DNA of 64,000 nucleotides, from contig OW203768.1 in NCBI GenBank assembly GCA_934045905.1, forward strand, positions 33,881,060-33,945,059, in the 5' to 3' direction. The notes beneath the pieces are model-generated. The model ran no database searches and had not been told where the DNA came from. It saw nothing but the letters and a program-made list of their open reading frames with translations. The position numbers were made by a program, and so were the translations under genes. Positions 1 through 10,768 of this stretch are shown one piece after another; positions within the stretch are counted from its first letter, which is position 1, and each line of letters opens with the position of its first letter. The stretch comes from Leuctra nigra. Lineage: Eukaryota; Arthropoda; Insecta; Plecoptera; Leuctridae.

Positions 1-8
1 ACCGATAG

Positions 9-150
9 GCACCAGCACAAGTAGCGACGATAATACCGCTGCTTGTGCTGGTGCTGGTGCTGGTGCTGGTGCTGGTGCTGGTGCTGGTGCTGGTGCTTGT
101 GCTGGTGCTGGTGCTGGTGCTGGTGCTGGTGCTGGTGCTAGTGCTGGTGC
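9..150. repeat. (GGTGCT)n hexanucleotide microsatellite with hairpin
   Basis: Positions 42-150 are almost pure tandem GGTGCT with two interruptions. A 13-nt inverted copy of its start lies at 9-21 (GCACCAGCACAAG against CTTGTGCTGGTGC at 42-54), so the left end can form a hairpin. The Leu-Val ORF through it is a product of the repeat and is not a gene. Confidence 0.9.
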
Positions 151-589
151 CATGCGGTTGGATGAAAAACCTCTTGCGGGATGCAAATAAAATAGACATA
201 CCTATTACCTATTTAGAAAAAACGACGAGGATTTATACAATAGCTTCCTGTAGTTTGATTGCTGGTAAAACTCGGTAATTTTATTCTTCAGGGTCTAGAT
301 TCACGAAGGAGTATAGCGCTTTTACTTCCGAAAAAGCTTGTATGCAAAGCATTGATCGCACTTTTTCACCAATTGATCTTAAATTTTGCACATATGTATA
401 AGGACCAATTCTGATGTTTTAAAATTGAAATGTTTTTAAAAACTCCTGATTAGTTGAAAATCAGTATGGTCTTCAATGGCTGATCTAATTCAAATTTTGC
501 GTAGTTATTAAAAGCAACTGTATTTTTCTTTTTCAAATTTTAATACATTTTTACCTTCGGAATTATATGAAATTTAATTTTAAAAATGT

Positions 590-750
590 GGCAATTGATA
601 ACCCTCAGTTTGTATTTTATCTACCCATGACATTTGAGATCAATTGGTTAACGGATTTGGTCTCCAATCGTATCGGAAATTTCATAGTTTTGATTGACCG
701 GTTTTGTTGAATAACCGGTGCCTAATTAACAAGGCACGAAGCAAAAATGA
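590..750. repeat. dispersed repeat, copy 1 (pair of 5155-5312)
   Basis: The stretch containing GAGATCAATTGGTTAACGG and ending AACAAGGCACGAAGCAAAAAT recurs almost unchanged at 5155-5312, with small indels. In the second copy it forms one arm of a fold-back element, so this copy is probably a solo or truncated member of that family. No ORF. Confidence 0.7.
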
Positions 751-986
751 AATGTAAAAGTTCTACGTATATACAATCAGACTGATCATGTGAACATTAT
801 CAAATTTACATCCACGTATGAAACAATTCCTCTCTCTCAATTTGCTAAAATGGCCGAGCGCTTGCAGACCACGTACGACTCGAACTTAGGCTAAATGGAT
901 CTTTGAGCATCGACATTTCACGCAAATTGATCAACGATTGAATATCACAAGAATCAAGTTACATAAACGCTCGTGCCTTGAAATTT

Positions 987-1085
987 GTGGAAATTAGATG
1001 GCTCAACTCTGCCTCTCTCTGACCAATATAATTTTATTTTTTTATGGAGCAGAGAGAGATAGAGTCCAACCAACTAATTTCCACG
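987..1085. mobile_element. short fold-back MITE inside the SINE
   Basis: The arms begin GTGGAAATTAG and end CTAATTTCCAC. The inner arms share CTCTGCCTCTCTCTGA and GCAGAGAGAGATAGAG around an AT-rich loop. The same arm core (CTGCCTCTCTCTGACC...TATGGAGCAGAGAGAGA) forms the palindrome at 19106-19222, so this is a family. Confidence 0.7.
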
Positions 1086-1248
1086 CCTGTACTCCGCGAT
1101 CCCGAGTTCGATGCCAGCGACCGCTCTGTCTGACTGAGGCATTTCTTACTTTCCCTCAGTCGAGAGGTAAATGATGTGAAGGTTCCCTACAAATGTGCCA
1201 CGATCGCCTCCTGCCCACCGTCGTTACTACTCTTCATCACCATCTCCC

Positions 1249-1256
1249 AATCATCG

Positions 1257-1325
<69 letters not shown>
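1249..1325. repeat. (CAT)n microsatellite in SINE body
   Basis: About 25 consecutive CAT/ATC triplets grow out of the TCATCATCA found at the same place in other SINE copies. Poly-Ser (+) and poly-Asp (-) ORFs here are artefacts of the triplet. Confidence 0.95.
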
Positions 1326-1360
1326 GTAGCAGAACAGTACGACGTTAAACAGAGCTGAAA

Positions 1361-2040
1361 GAAAGATTCGAAGAAATCTATTTCCGTCAAAACAAACCTC
1401 TATGAGGAAAGTATTGTGTAATGGCAATCACGTAGAAAACTCACCTTCCATTACGTAATTGCGGTCTCGTTGTAAACAGGAATCCGTATGACATTCAAGA
1501 TACCAAGAAGTCAGTGATAATGTGACTTCATCATTTGTCAACATTCCAAATTACTTCTCAATCAAAACTAATTAATTCGTTTGCCACATTTCATGCATTA
1601 CATCGTAAATAAAACAATTTACATTCATGACGATTAATATGTTTATAAGAACGGTTTTTAGAAATAGTCCGAATGTTTCTATCCTATGGGATGAATTCTC
1701 ATAGACTGTTTTAAGAGTGGTTTCTGAACTTGATTGGTTAAGAAACAACCCTCTATGAATATTCTTTTGACGGTTCGCTTTTTTTCAAATAGCCGCCAAC
1801 GCATGGCCCACTAATGACGACTTTTGATCTGATCCCATCATCCATAAAGCAGGCTGTGACTTGAGACACCCGGTTGACAATGCAGGAATCAGACGATCGG
1901 GTGCCCATCGACGAGCTTTGATAAGAATTTTGAAATATGACAAGTTCTTGCTTTCTCTAGGTCTTAATAAAATATATTTTCAAGTATAGTAAGATAATTA
2001 GAGACTATAAATGACAAACATAATAAGTGATACATAATGT
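1361..2040. other. upstream flank of the knirps-family gene, no gene seen
   Basis: AT-rich sequence with no convincing ORF. It probably holds regulatory DNA and an upstream 5' UTR intron of the nuclear-receptor gene, but no TATA or initiator is clear enough to annotate. Confidence 0.4.
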
Positions 2041-2051
2041 GTGTTTTGCAG
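2041..2051 (+). promoter_or_regulatory. 3' splice acceptor abutting the start codon
   Basis: GTGTTTTGCAG lies immediately before the ATG at 2052 and fits a 3' splice site. This suggests a non-coding 5' exon further upstream, outside what can be identified here. The alternative ATG at 2037 would add five residues (MCVLQ) not expected in this family, so 2052 is preferred. Confidence 0.6.
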
Positions 2052-3961
2052 ATGAACCAGCTATGCCGGGTCTGCGGAGAGCCGGCTGCGGGGTTCCACT
2101 TCGGCGCTTTCACGTGCGAGGGTTGCAAGGTGACCATTCATCGCATGCTTACATTATTAACCAGTAGATTACATCTCTGCATTTGCTCTGCAGAATACGC
2201 TCTGCAGAAATTAAATCAAAATGTTCTCGTATTTTACGTTTATTGCCTTATTTCAGGCGTCAAAAATGAAAGTAGATCAATCAATTGCAATTTCACATGA
2301 CTTTAGAGTTAACTCAAAAGTTTTCACCGATACTTTTACCAAAAATTTGACTTTTTTGTTGATTCGATATTTCCATTTTACCGTAGTAAGAAAGAATTAT
2401 ATTGTATCATGGGTTAATAATTGAGGAACTGGTTATAAAATAATGTAATTCTTGCGACAAAGCTTTCAATTGCTTGAACTTTCTTCAATGTATCTTGAGA
2501 ATTTAATTTTTTCTGTTTTATCCCAACTGAACAGCTTGCCCAAGCGAGTGCTGGGTGAATTTGACAGTATTTGGGAAATCCGATCTTTACAGCCTGTTAA
2601 TATATCGAAAAATGATGTTCATTCCTTGGTTAATAACATATTATGTTCTTGAATTTCAATGCAGTGCTAAATGCAAACAATTGAAAATGCTTTGATCTTA
2701 AAACAGTGATTTCGTAGTTCGGCGAATTTTATTCCCCAATCATACCTCAGATTAGTAAAATATTTTGTGTCTGAAAGCAAACGATTTGTTGGGTTGAACC
2801 CTTTCAAGTTCTTACTATTAATGTGTTTGTACCACTGAATGCCTCATGAAGGCAGTTTGGCTTGTGCATATCAGGGAAGTTCCCTCATCGGCCTTATAAC
2901 ATTGTACTATGCACGGCAAGAGAAGGGCATAGAATCCATTCATTGTACAGGGCAATCGTGTTTTATAAGTTGTTAAGTTGTTAAAGGATAAATTTGAAGT
3001 AAGTCAATCGGATTGGTGATTGCTTTTGATTTAAGTGGTATTTGAGAACAATAATCCGTAAAAACATCGCAGAAATGAAGCATATGATGAGTAGGTATTC
3101 TTCGCCTTCTCTCGTGGTGCATGAAGTAATAATTCAGCTCATGTTGGTATGCCCGCACACAGCTACCGTTCAGAGAGCACAATTCAGTGAGTGCCTAGCC
3201 AAGAATACAGATCGATCCACACTGATTCGAATTAATTTAGTAAAAAAAATCATTAACACAATCTGAATGTATTCCAGTCGTTCTTCGGTCGCACCTACAA
3301 CAACCTGAGCTCGATCTCCGAGTGCAAGAACAACGGCTGCTGCGTGATCAACAAGAAGAACCGCACGTCCTGCAAGGCGTGTCGCTTGCGCAAGTGTCTC
3401 ATGGTGGGCATGTCGAAGAGCGGCTCGCGCTACGGCAGACGCAGCAACTGGTTCAAGATCCACTGTCTCCTCCAGGAGCAACAGCAGCAACACCAACAGT
3501 CTCATCAGCAACAGCAACAGAAGGTCAAAGAGTGGGACGGGTCGTTACAGTTCTATAAAGGACACGAAGACAATAATAATGTTCCTAATAAGACGGGGAT
3601 TCAGGCCGGACCTTCCTTCCAACAAGCCGCGGCGTTTTGGGCAGCCCGTTCATCCTTCATGTCTCATCCTATCCCCATGGCATTCCCGTTCCTACATCCC
3701 CCCTCGTTCCCACCGCCCCGGGGACTCCTCCTGCCCTTCGTGAACCCCGTTGTGCCTCCAGCGCCGTCGCCCTCGTCCTCGACGTCGTCCTCATCGCCGC
3801 CCCTCGTCCTCGACGATCGGGGACATCGGGACTTGGGCCCTGTTCAAGAGCAGCCCATAGACTTGTCGGTGAGAAAGAGAGTGGAGGTTGACGTCGACGA
3901 CGACGACGACGTCGGTACGCGACGCCCGCCGACGCCTTTAGATCTCACGACAAAGACATGA
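2052..3961 (+). CDS. kni-like: knirps-family nuclear receptor (NR0A; kni/knrl/eagle type)
   Basis: DNA-binding transcription factor without a ligand-binding domain; known members are mostly repressors in patterning, tracheal or neural fate. Exon 1 is 2052-2129 and exon 2 is 3278-3961, joined in phase 0 (donor AAG|GTGACC, acceptor TATTCCAG|TCG), giving 253 aa. Residues 5-61 hold two C4 zinc fingers (C5, C8, C22, C25; C42, C48, C58, C61) with P-box CEGCKS. Residues 71-93 are the conserved knirps extension ([19 protein letters not shown]). Residues 92-108 are Gln-rich, followed by a Pro-rich middle and an acidic VDVDDDDD run. Two C-terminal CtBP-type motifs are visible, PIDLS (219-223) and PLDLT (246-250). 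The intron splits the DBD right after CEGCK. The start MNQLC and the second-finger wording look closest to eagle from memory, but the paralogue is not resolved. The protein is short for the family. Confidence 0.93.
2130..3277 (+). other. intron 1 of the knirps-family gene
   Basis: 1,148 bp, AT-rich, GT...AG ends. It interrupts the DBD after residue 26. ORFs inside it are short and unsupported. Confidence 0.85.
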
Positions 3962-4397
3962 CGACGTCTCTCACTAATGACAAAGTGTTTTGAAATTGAT
4001 CTGGAATTTTTATCCACTGATTCATATCCGGTTTAATGATGCTCAACCGGTTTTTCGCGATCAATTTATGTGTTTCACACATTTGTTTGCGCGAGCGGAT
4101 TCTGTGATTAGCATTGAGAATTGCATTGGTTTGGAATTCAGATCATAAAATCTTCTTTTCTTTATCGTCGCAACTTTCTGTTACGTGTTTGATGATAGAT
4201 GAACCGTTGAACATAGAAAGTGACAAAGAGGAATGAAGAAGTAGATGGAATGTAATAGTGGTTTCAAATGGGATATGAATTGTAACACATCAAGATCAAG
4301 TTTAGTTATTTATTGAATTATTTATTTTAGTTTTGTTGTAATTGTTGTTTGTGTAAAGATATACGGCTATTTCTGTCGATGAGGTAAAGGAAAGACG

Positions 4398-4435
4398 AAT
4401 AAATGTTAAGTTGAGGAAATTGTGATCAAAATAAA
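4398..4435 (+). terminator. poly(A) signals of the knirps-family gene
   Basis: Two AATAAA hexamers (4398-4403 and 4430-4435) lie about 440-475 nt after the stop codon, a reasonable 3' UTR length. Cleavage probably occurs just before 4460. Confidence 0.55.
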
Positions 4436-4488
4436 ATCACCTGTATTATTCCATTTCCTTCCACTTTTCCATATTATGCATGTTGTAT

Positions 4489-4578
4489 GTACACCCCCCT
4501 CCAAGTGTTCCTACCGTTGTATACATTGTGCTCTCTTATGAGAAACAACACAGTACGAACACTTGGAGGTGGGTGTAC
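4489..4578. mobile_element. 90-bp palindromic MITE, copy 1
   Basis: 22-nt terminal arms (GTACACCC...CCAAGTGTTC and its complement) with one mismatch surround a loop of about 46 nt. A second copy with perfect arms and nearly the same loop lies at 61332-61416, 57 kb away. Confidence 0.8.
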
Positions 4579-4734
4579 CTTAGATTGAGTGTCGCAGTGT
4601 AGCTTTTGGGCACCATTTTGATGTGTAAATGCCGTACGGAGAAAACTTCAGAAATAAGCAAGACGTGAAGAATTAAAAACTGTGTGCTTTGAAAAGAAAA
4701 TTACAAACAAAATATTAAAGATGAACCCCGTGAT

Positions 4735-4850
4735 GGTGGCGCAGGGTTGTGGGGGGGGGGGGGGGTCTACTGAGTATTGGGTCTAGTCTTTCAATCAGAG
4801 ACACGGGCTCGATTCCGACTGCGTCTTTCATGTCCATCATTTTGCATGGG
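4735..4850 (+). mobile_element. degenerate tRNA-like SINE head with G15 tract
   Basis: TGGCGCAGGGTTG fits a pol III A box and CGGGCTCGATTCC fits a B box. A run of 15 G (4751-4765) sits just after the A box. No full tRNA cloverleaf can be drawn, so this is a SINE head or pseudo-tRNA. Confidence 0.45.
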
Positions 4851-4959
4851 TCTTGTCGTCAAAACGCATAGATCGTTCCTATACCTAAATTTTATATCAC
4901 ATTCAACCATGTTTAACAACGACGAGAAATAATCCGGGCAAAAATCTTAAGCTGGTGCA

Positions 4960-5312
4960 AGCGCTTTTTTATACGATTGGAGACATGATTTGAAATTTTA
5001 ATCATGATTAGATAAATTACAAACTTAGGGTTATCACTTGGTAAATTTTTAATTTTTTGCTTGGTTAATTAGTACCTAATATATTGGTTGATTTTGGATG
5101 AAATTTTTTATATTTTCTTGTCTCGCTAGGTACCGTATGAAATTAAAAATTTTCCAAGTGATAACCATAAGTTTGTCATGATTGTATCTTATCATGATTA
5201 AAATTTGAGATCAATTGGTTAACGGGTTTGGTCTCAAATCGTATCGGAACTTCATAGTTTTGCGCGGTTTTGTTGATACTAACCGGTGCCTTATTAACAA
5301 GGCACGAAGCAA
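4960..5312. mobile_element. fold-back element related to the repeat at 590-750
   Basis: Left arm about 4964-5055 (ATACGATTGGAGACATG, AATCATGATTAGAT, GGTTATCACTTGGTAAA) is the reverse complement of about 5130-5250 (CCAAGTGATAACC, ATCATGATTAAAATTTGA, CAAATCGTATCGG). No coding potential. Confidence 0.65.
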
Positions 5313-5327
5313 AAATAAGGTTGTGTC

Positions 5328-5640
5328 AAATTTTCCCAAAATACCAAAGTCTCCCCAAGGCTCATTATTTACTCCACTGTTATGCAACTTTGGGAGGTAG
5401 TTTTGATACCCATATTCTCGCGAAATTATTGAGAATATTTAAGAAATATTTAAAGAAAAAAAGTTAAATTTTTCACATACTTCATGAAAGAATACAAAAA
5501 AACTATTTTTGTTTGAAGTATTTCTTAAAATTTCTCAATTGTATTGCGAGAAAATGGGTATCAAAACTACCTCCCAAAGTTTCATAACTGTGGAGGGAAT
5601 AATGAGCCCTGGGGAGACTTTGGGATTTTGGGAAAATTTT
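5328..5640. mobile_element. 313-bp perfect-ended fold-back MITE
   Basis: Starts AAATTTTCCCAAAATACC and ends in its near-complement ATTTTGGGAAAATTTT. Arms are about 130 nt, including CTTTGGGAGGTAGTTTTGAT and its complement, with a loop of about 45 nt. It contains only short spurious ORFs on both strands. Confidence 0.85.
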
Positions 5641-5989
5641 ACGCAGCCGCTGTTTCTAATAGCGGTCCCCATGACTCTTATTTTAAAAGTCCAAAGCTCA
5701 ACCAACCACTCGAACTCACTTCTATTTGACTTTTTACAATGAAATATAGTAGCTATACAAACGCTTTTCTCCACAAAATGGATAAGAGCTAGTACTCTGT
5801 ATGCCAGTAACGCGACACCGCTTGACCCTGGGTGAAGCTATTGCGTAACACCCTGTGGACTGGCATTGGGCCCGTGTTTACAATAGGCCTCCGACTCCAA
5901 GTTTATGACCAGAGCGTCGAGGACTCCGTTAAGACGGCTGGATACATCGCGACATGGACGACGCATCAAGAATCATAAAGTATCATGAC

Positions 5990-6436
5990 ATGGGACGAAT
6001 GTATCGCGATAAGGGACGAATGTATCGCGATAAGGGACGAATGTATCGCGATAAGGGACGATGTATCGCGATATGGGACGATGTATCGCGATATGGGACG
6101 ATGTATCGCGATATGGGACGTTGTATCGCAATATGGGACGATGTATCGCGATATGGGGAAGTATCGCAATATGGGGAAGTATCGCGATATGGGGAGGGAA
6201 GTATCGCGATATGGGGAAGTATCGCGATATGGGGAAGTATCGCGATATGGGGAAGTATCGCGATATGGGGAGGGAAGTATCGCGATATGGAGAAGTATCG
6301 CGATAAGGGACGAAGTATCGCGATATGGGGAAGTATCGTGTTATGGGGAAGTATCGCGATATGGGGAAGTATCGCGATATGGGGAGGGAAGTATCGCGAT
6401 ATGGGGAAGTATCGCGATATGGGGAAGTATCGCGAT
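5990..6436. repeat. minisatellite of 18-21 bp units, each with palindrome TATCGCGATA
   Basis: Three unit types follow one another: GGGACGAATGTATCGCGATAA (21 bp), then GGGACGATGTATCGCGATAT (20 bp), then GGGGAAGTATCGCGATAT (18 bp, sometimes with an extra AGGG). By eye there are 19 exact TATCGCGATA sites and four variants. The core TCGCGA is also fully palindromic. Several frames are open on both strands only because the unit lacks stops. Confidence 0.95.
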
Positions 6437-6440
6437 TTTT

Positions 6441-6767
6441 AAGTTGATCGGTCAAACGGTTCTGGTTTAAATTTCAAAAAGCACATGAAATATTTTTTTA
6501 AATTTTAACCAATGGGACGATTTGGCTGAAAATTTGTAAAATAAGAGACAATGTTGGTCTTAATGACCATGCAAAATATAAGGTTGATCACATTTGTCGA
6601 AGACCATTTTCATTTTTCAGCCTATCAGGAGATGTTTATTTAAATTTTAACCAATTGATAGATTTCAAAAAAAAATTGGGGTCAGCAAACAGAGAAGGTT
6701 GTCTCTACATGTGTGCAAAATTTCAGGTCGATCAATGAAACGGTGCGATTTCTATTGCTCCATTTAG

Positions 6768-6799
<32 letters not shown>

Positions 6800-6852
6800 C
6801 AGAGGTCCATGTCAAAAGAGTCAAAAGGAGACGCTCGCTTCGCTCGCTCAAT
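6441..6852 (+). mobile_element. TE-A copy, 5'-truncated at the minisatellite
   Basis: Carries the TE-A subrepeats (TTTAAGTTGATCGGTCAA, AATTTTAACCAAT, TGCAAAATTTCAGGTCGATC), an A28 tract (6772-6799) and the 3' terminus AGAGGTCC...GACGCTCGCTTCGCTCGCTC. No complete ORF; autonomous class unknown. Confidence 0.7.
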
Positions 6853-7082
6853 TAACAAGGAATCGTTCAATCATAAAGGTTCAATCGATCAACTTAAAAC
6901 TTTGCGTGGTTATTGGGACCAATATTTTAGGAAGATTTTTTAGGAGATTTTCATACAAGTCTGTGACGAAATTCAAGAATTATTGGCTTTTAAGGACATT
7001 TTTGATAAACAGAATTTCGGTTCGAGGTATTGCGCGTATCAGTGCTCGCTCATCAACGCGTTACTCAGAGCATTTTCCTAGT
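6853..7082 (-). mobile_element. TE-A 5'-end fragment, reversed
   Basis: The reverse complement carries the 5' terminus (GAAAATGCTCTGAGTAACGC...GAGCGAGCAC). It abuts the preceding copy tail to head, and matches 12435-12640 in the forward copy. Confidence 0.6.
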
Positions 7083-7149
7083 ATTATACCACATCTTTTG
7101 ATAACTCTATAGACATGATACAACCTCTTCTTTATATAAAAATATTTTT

Positions 7150-7998
7150 AATTGAGCGAGCGAAGCGAGCGTCTCCTTTTGGCTCTTTTGGCACGGACCT
7201 CTGTTATATTTTTTTTCCCGCTATTAACCGATACACAGGTTGCACCGTTTCAGCGATCGATCTGAAATTTTGCACACATGTAAAACCAACCTTCTCTGTT
7301 TGCAGACCCTAATTTTTTTGAAATCCATTCATTGGTTAAAATTTAAATAAATATCTCCTGATAGGCTGAAAAATGAAAACGGTCTTCGATAATTCTGATC
7401 AAACTCATATTTTGGCTATACAGGTCAGAGTTTTTCTTCGATCGAGCTGAAATTTTGCACACATGTAAAGACAACCTTCTCTGTTTGCAGACCCTAATTT
7501 TTTTGAAATTCTTTCATTGGTTAAAATTTAAATTAACATCTCCTGATAGGTTGAAAAATGAAAATGGTCTTCGATAAATCTGATCAAACTCATATTTTGC
7601 ATGAGTCATACACCAATGACTCATGTTGTCATGACTCATGACTCATGGGTGCATGATCATGCACCAACATTGTCTCTTATTTTAAAAATTTGCATCCCAA
7701 TCAGTTAAGAACGTATGAACGTATTGACATTTTTAATATCTGTCAGAAATGAAGTATCGAAAGTAATGTTTTCCAGCGCCAATTGAATTGAATCTGATTT
7801 GCTACATTTACCAGGGTGCTTAGATACTATTTTCATGTTTCGATGAAAAGCATATACTTTTTTATTGATTGAGTGACCATGTTTCAATTAAATATGGATG
7901 TATATGTTTTCTTTGCGTTGTGTACGCATTTCCGGTTCGTAAATTTGCACGTACCCGTGCTCGCTCATCAACGCGTTACACTGAGCGTTTTCCTAGTA
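7150..7998 (-). mobile_element. TE-A copy, full length, minus strand
   Basis: Begins with the reversed 3' terminus (AATTGAGCGAGCGAAGCGAG) and ends with the reversed 5' terminus (CACTGAGCGTTTTCCTAGTA). It contains two tandem internal subrepeats (around 7255-7400 and 7440-7600) and an unusual TGACTCA cluster at 7602-7645 missing from the other copies. Confidence 0.7.
7602..7645. promoter_or_regulatory. cluster of four AP-1-type TGA(C/G)TCA sites
   Basis: TGAGTCA at 7602 and TGACTCA at 7617, 7632 and 7639, the last two directly adjacent. The core matches the bZIP (Jun/Fos type) consensus. The cluster lies inside a TE-A copy and probably arose by local duplication. No adjacent gene is known to use it. 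Confidence 0.35.
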
Positions 7999-8166
7999 AC
8001 TATAATACCACGAGAAAAGGAAATTAAAAGCCACACAAAAGGCTCCATTTCTCGGGGCAAATATTAGGTTTTACAGCTTTTTAAATCTCAAAAGTGAACT
8101 TATCAAGACAAAAGAATCCCAGCCAATTTGCTTGTACGTGTACCTAAATTTAAAGTGAACTTTTAA

Positions 8167-9184
8167 ACTAGGAAAACGCTCAGTGTAACGCGTTGATGAG
8201 CGAGCACAGAACATGCAACATCCCCATAGTAACGATGCACGACACGGCAGAAGACGATTTTCTCTGCAATTTTTCAATCTCCATAATACACTGGATGAAT
8301 AACAGATCCATTGTGTCGTGAAGTCTTACCTACATACCTTCTCCAGAAATCTCTTGTGACATCCCATACTAAACTCGTAAAATTACAATTAATACTTGAC
8401 TGATTGGGCTTACAATGTGTAAAATTTAATATTAAGTTGGTCTTGATCACCATGCAAAATTTGAACTTAATGTGAACATTTTTATTGTCGACCAATCAGA
8501 AGACATTATTTAAACTTAAACCAATTAGAGTATTTGGCCTTCGTACTGCATCCGATTTTATGCGCTAGCTCAAAAGTGCTTTCATTTTACTGTACATTGT
8601 GGATAGCTTGGCTGCTCTACAGGCCTTGCCTTGGAACAGAAGCTTAAAGAAGGCAGGGATGACAATTTAGTATACATTTTTCAAGATTATGGAATAAAAT
8701 TACCTTAAAATTACAAAACTTTTGAAAATGACGACAGATTATACTGAAAATTGGCAAAAATACCTAAAATGTTGGTACCAATGACCACGCGAAGTTTTAA
8801 GTTGATCGTTCAATCGGTTCTAGTTTAAATGTCAAAAATCACATGAAAAATGGTTTTAAATTTGAGCCAATAGGAGAATTTGGCTGAAACTTTTTATGAT
8901 TGGGTACAATGTTGGTTGCAATGTTTTTGCCAAATTTCAAATTGATTGATGCAACCAATCGAAAGATAATTTTTTTTAAATTTGAACCAATCACGGGAGC
9001 CCGTTCAAAAACGATCCCAGGGACCGCATAGAGTACGTTAGTATGTGTACAAAATTTCAGATCGATTGCTTGAGCGGTTTGACCTGGGCTGTGACCACAA
9101 AAAAAACAAAAAAAAACAAAAAAAAAAAACACACAGAGAAAGTGCCATAAGAGTACCGTGGTGACGCTCGCTACCCTCGCTCAA
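8167..9184 (+). mobile_element. TE-A copy, full length (empty TTAA site)
   Basis: About 1.0 kb, from ACTAGGAAAACGCTCAGTG to the 3' terminus GACGCTCGCTACCCTCGCTC, preceded by an A-rich tract. Near-identical to 16839-18325 but without the 483-bp insertion found there. The corresponding uninterrupted TTAA is at 8389-8392. Confidence 0.75.
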
Positions 9185-9244
9185 TAATTGTTCCAAATAA
9201 TTGAGCTATATTGGTGTAAGTATTCTAGGTGTACATCGTGGTAC

Positions 9245-9720
9245 ACAGAAAGAGTTGCCACCCAGCAAACACACGACTGTCAGTTTTATGCTGGACCTGT
9301 ATCATAACGACGACGGAGTGTCGGCAACGGCGATGAAGCGTCGCATGTAGATACCGATTTGATGCCGGCCCACTACTGACTAGCGGATATATCAGCCCTC
9401 GGACAGTGTTCTGCTATCGGGCCAGTGCCGCACTGGCTGACACTATTCAGATATATCCGCGTGTGACACAATGTCGGTGTCGGGCCGGTGTCTTTTGCCA
9501 GACACTATTCAGATATGTCCGCGAGGTGTCACCATGTCGGTGTCGGGCCGGTGTCTACTGGCGGACACTCTGCGGATATGTCGGCACGGTGTCCACATTG
9601 TGCCGGGCCGATGTCGCCGGGAGCGCGCGTGTTTCGAACATGTTTTTCACGTACCGTCGCATCGCCGTCAGACTGATGCCGGCCCGACACTCGTTGGACA
9701 CAAATATGACACTCTCAATT
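9245..9720. repeat. GC-rich element with about 63-bp tandem units
   Basis: Three degenerate units from about 9439 repeat GACACTATTCAGATAT, GTCCGCG, ATGTCGGTGTCGGGCCGG. Flanks carry TGCCGGCCC and TGACACTC, also seen at 11700-11940. High GC contrasts with the surroundings. Overlapping ORFs in three frames suggest repeat, not gene. Confidence 0.6.
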
Positions 9721-10169
9721 TGCCAACACAAACCATGGCGGCCTATAGCATTTTCATGCATCATTTAAAAGAATTTAATAGTGAAACAAAAATCAAGAAA
9801 TATGCCTCATATTGCAACGAAACAGTCTGATTTTGCAAAATAGAGTAGATTTTGTATTTCTAATACATTTTATAACTTTTGATTGAAGTTTTACCCATTC
9901 ATATTTGTTTTAAATCAGTTTAAAATTCGTTGTATCCGCACGATGCTGGCCCAGTGCAAAACCGACACAAAAAGGACATCAAGAATCAATTATCTTTTAA
10001 TTGCACTATTCAGCACATCAATTATCAAGGTGAAGCTATATAAATATAAAGATTATTTCATATAGTTTATTAAACATCAACAGTTATTTTAGAAAATCGC
10101 ACAATGAAATTTAAATTAATTGTTTTGTGTTAGTTATTTCAAAATAAAACGAATCGTTCGTGTCTTTTC

Positions 10170-10357
10170 GGTTCGGCCTTCGGGAGCTCGGTTTCGTGAT
10201 GTTGTGGGGTGAAGGTGAGGGAGGGAGGTCATCATTAAAGCAGTCCAACGATTTTTATCTTGACTACAAGTTTGATTTTTGACGCTACACTACAAGAAGC
10301 AAAGATACAACTGCTAATCAACTGCTACCCACCAGAAGACTATTGTTAATTGCAGGG
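10170..10357 (+). other. possible non-coding 5' exon
   Basis: A moderately GC-rich stretch (TTCGGTTCGGCCTTCGGGAG) is followed by CAGG|GTAAGT, a strong 5' splice donor. All three frames meet stops or an unproductive join, so it could only be untranslated. It would suit a small gene ending in the candidate exon at 11260-11351. Speculative. Confidence 0.2.
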
Positions 10358-10768
10358 TAAGTACCAATTTCTTAACATGTAATGCAATAATGTAACTGTG
10401 TCTCTAAATGAACTAACAGCATGTAAAAAGGTCCCGCATTAGGTACGCGTCCCTCCACTCACAGTTCTCTCTCTTTCCAAATAAATTAAGTTGTTTGCAG
10501 CAGATTCTGTACAAGAGGGTAGTATAATTACATTACGGAAACATACAAATAATTTTAGTTGTACAGATCTCCATATTTAAAGGTATTAATATGTTAATTC
10601 AATTTTGTTCTACCCAATTTTAATAACATTTTAATTTAATACCATTCAAATTATGTAACATCTTAGGAATTAAAAACCGGACAATAATTCTACGTCTCTT
10701 AAAAATAAAGTATTAGTAAGCATATTTCAACATATAATTTCAAGCATATTATTTCAAGCATATTTCAA

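Larger units (their letters stand above)
848..1360 (+). mobile_element. tRNA-derived SINE, interrupted by a MITE
   Basis: A pol III A-box-like TGGCCGAGCGCTTGCAG starts at about 851. A B-box-like GAGTTCGATGCC lies near 1102. The body (CTGACTGAGG, CCCTCAGTCGA, AGGCAAATG-like, CATCTCCCAATCATC, then a CAGTGCGACGTTAAAC-like tail) matches the copies at 18570 and 27405. The head and B box are about 230 nt apart, far more than in a tRNA, and a 99-bp MITE sits between them. The SINE body also carries an expanded CAT microsatellite. Confidence 0.7.

Noticed and set aside
45..278. Leu-Val repeat ORF
   Set aside because: Hexanucleotide microsatellite; the remainder is unrelated sequence.
1176..1390. Poly-Ser and poly-Asp ORFs
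   Set aside because: They translate the CAT microsatellite inside a SINE.
4735..4850. Functional tRNA gene
   Set aside because: A- and B-box-like motifs are present, but no cloverleaf can be paired and a G15 tract interrupts it.
5954..6470. ORFs of 160 codons on both strands in the TATCGCGATA minisatellite
   Set aside because: Pure translation of the repeat in several frames, with no unique coding flanks.
9406..9830. Overlapping ORFs of about 120 codons
   Set aside because: Three frames open over a GC-rich tandem repeat, with no consistent frame between units.
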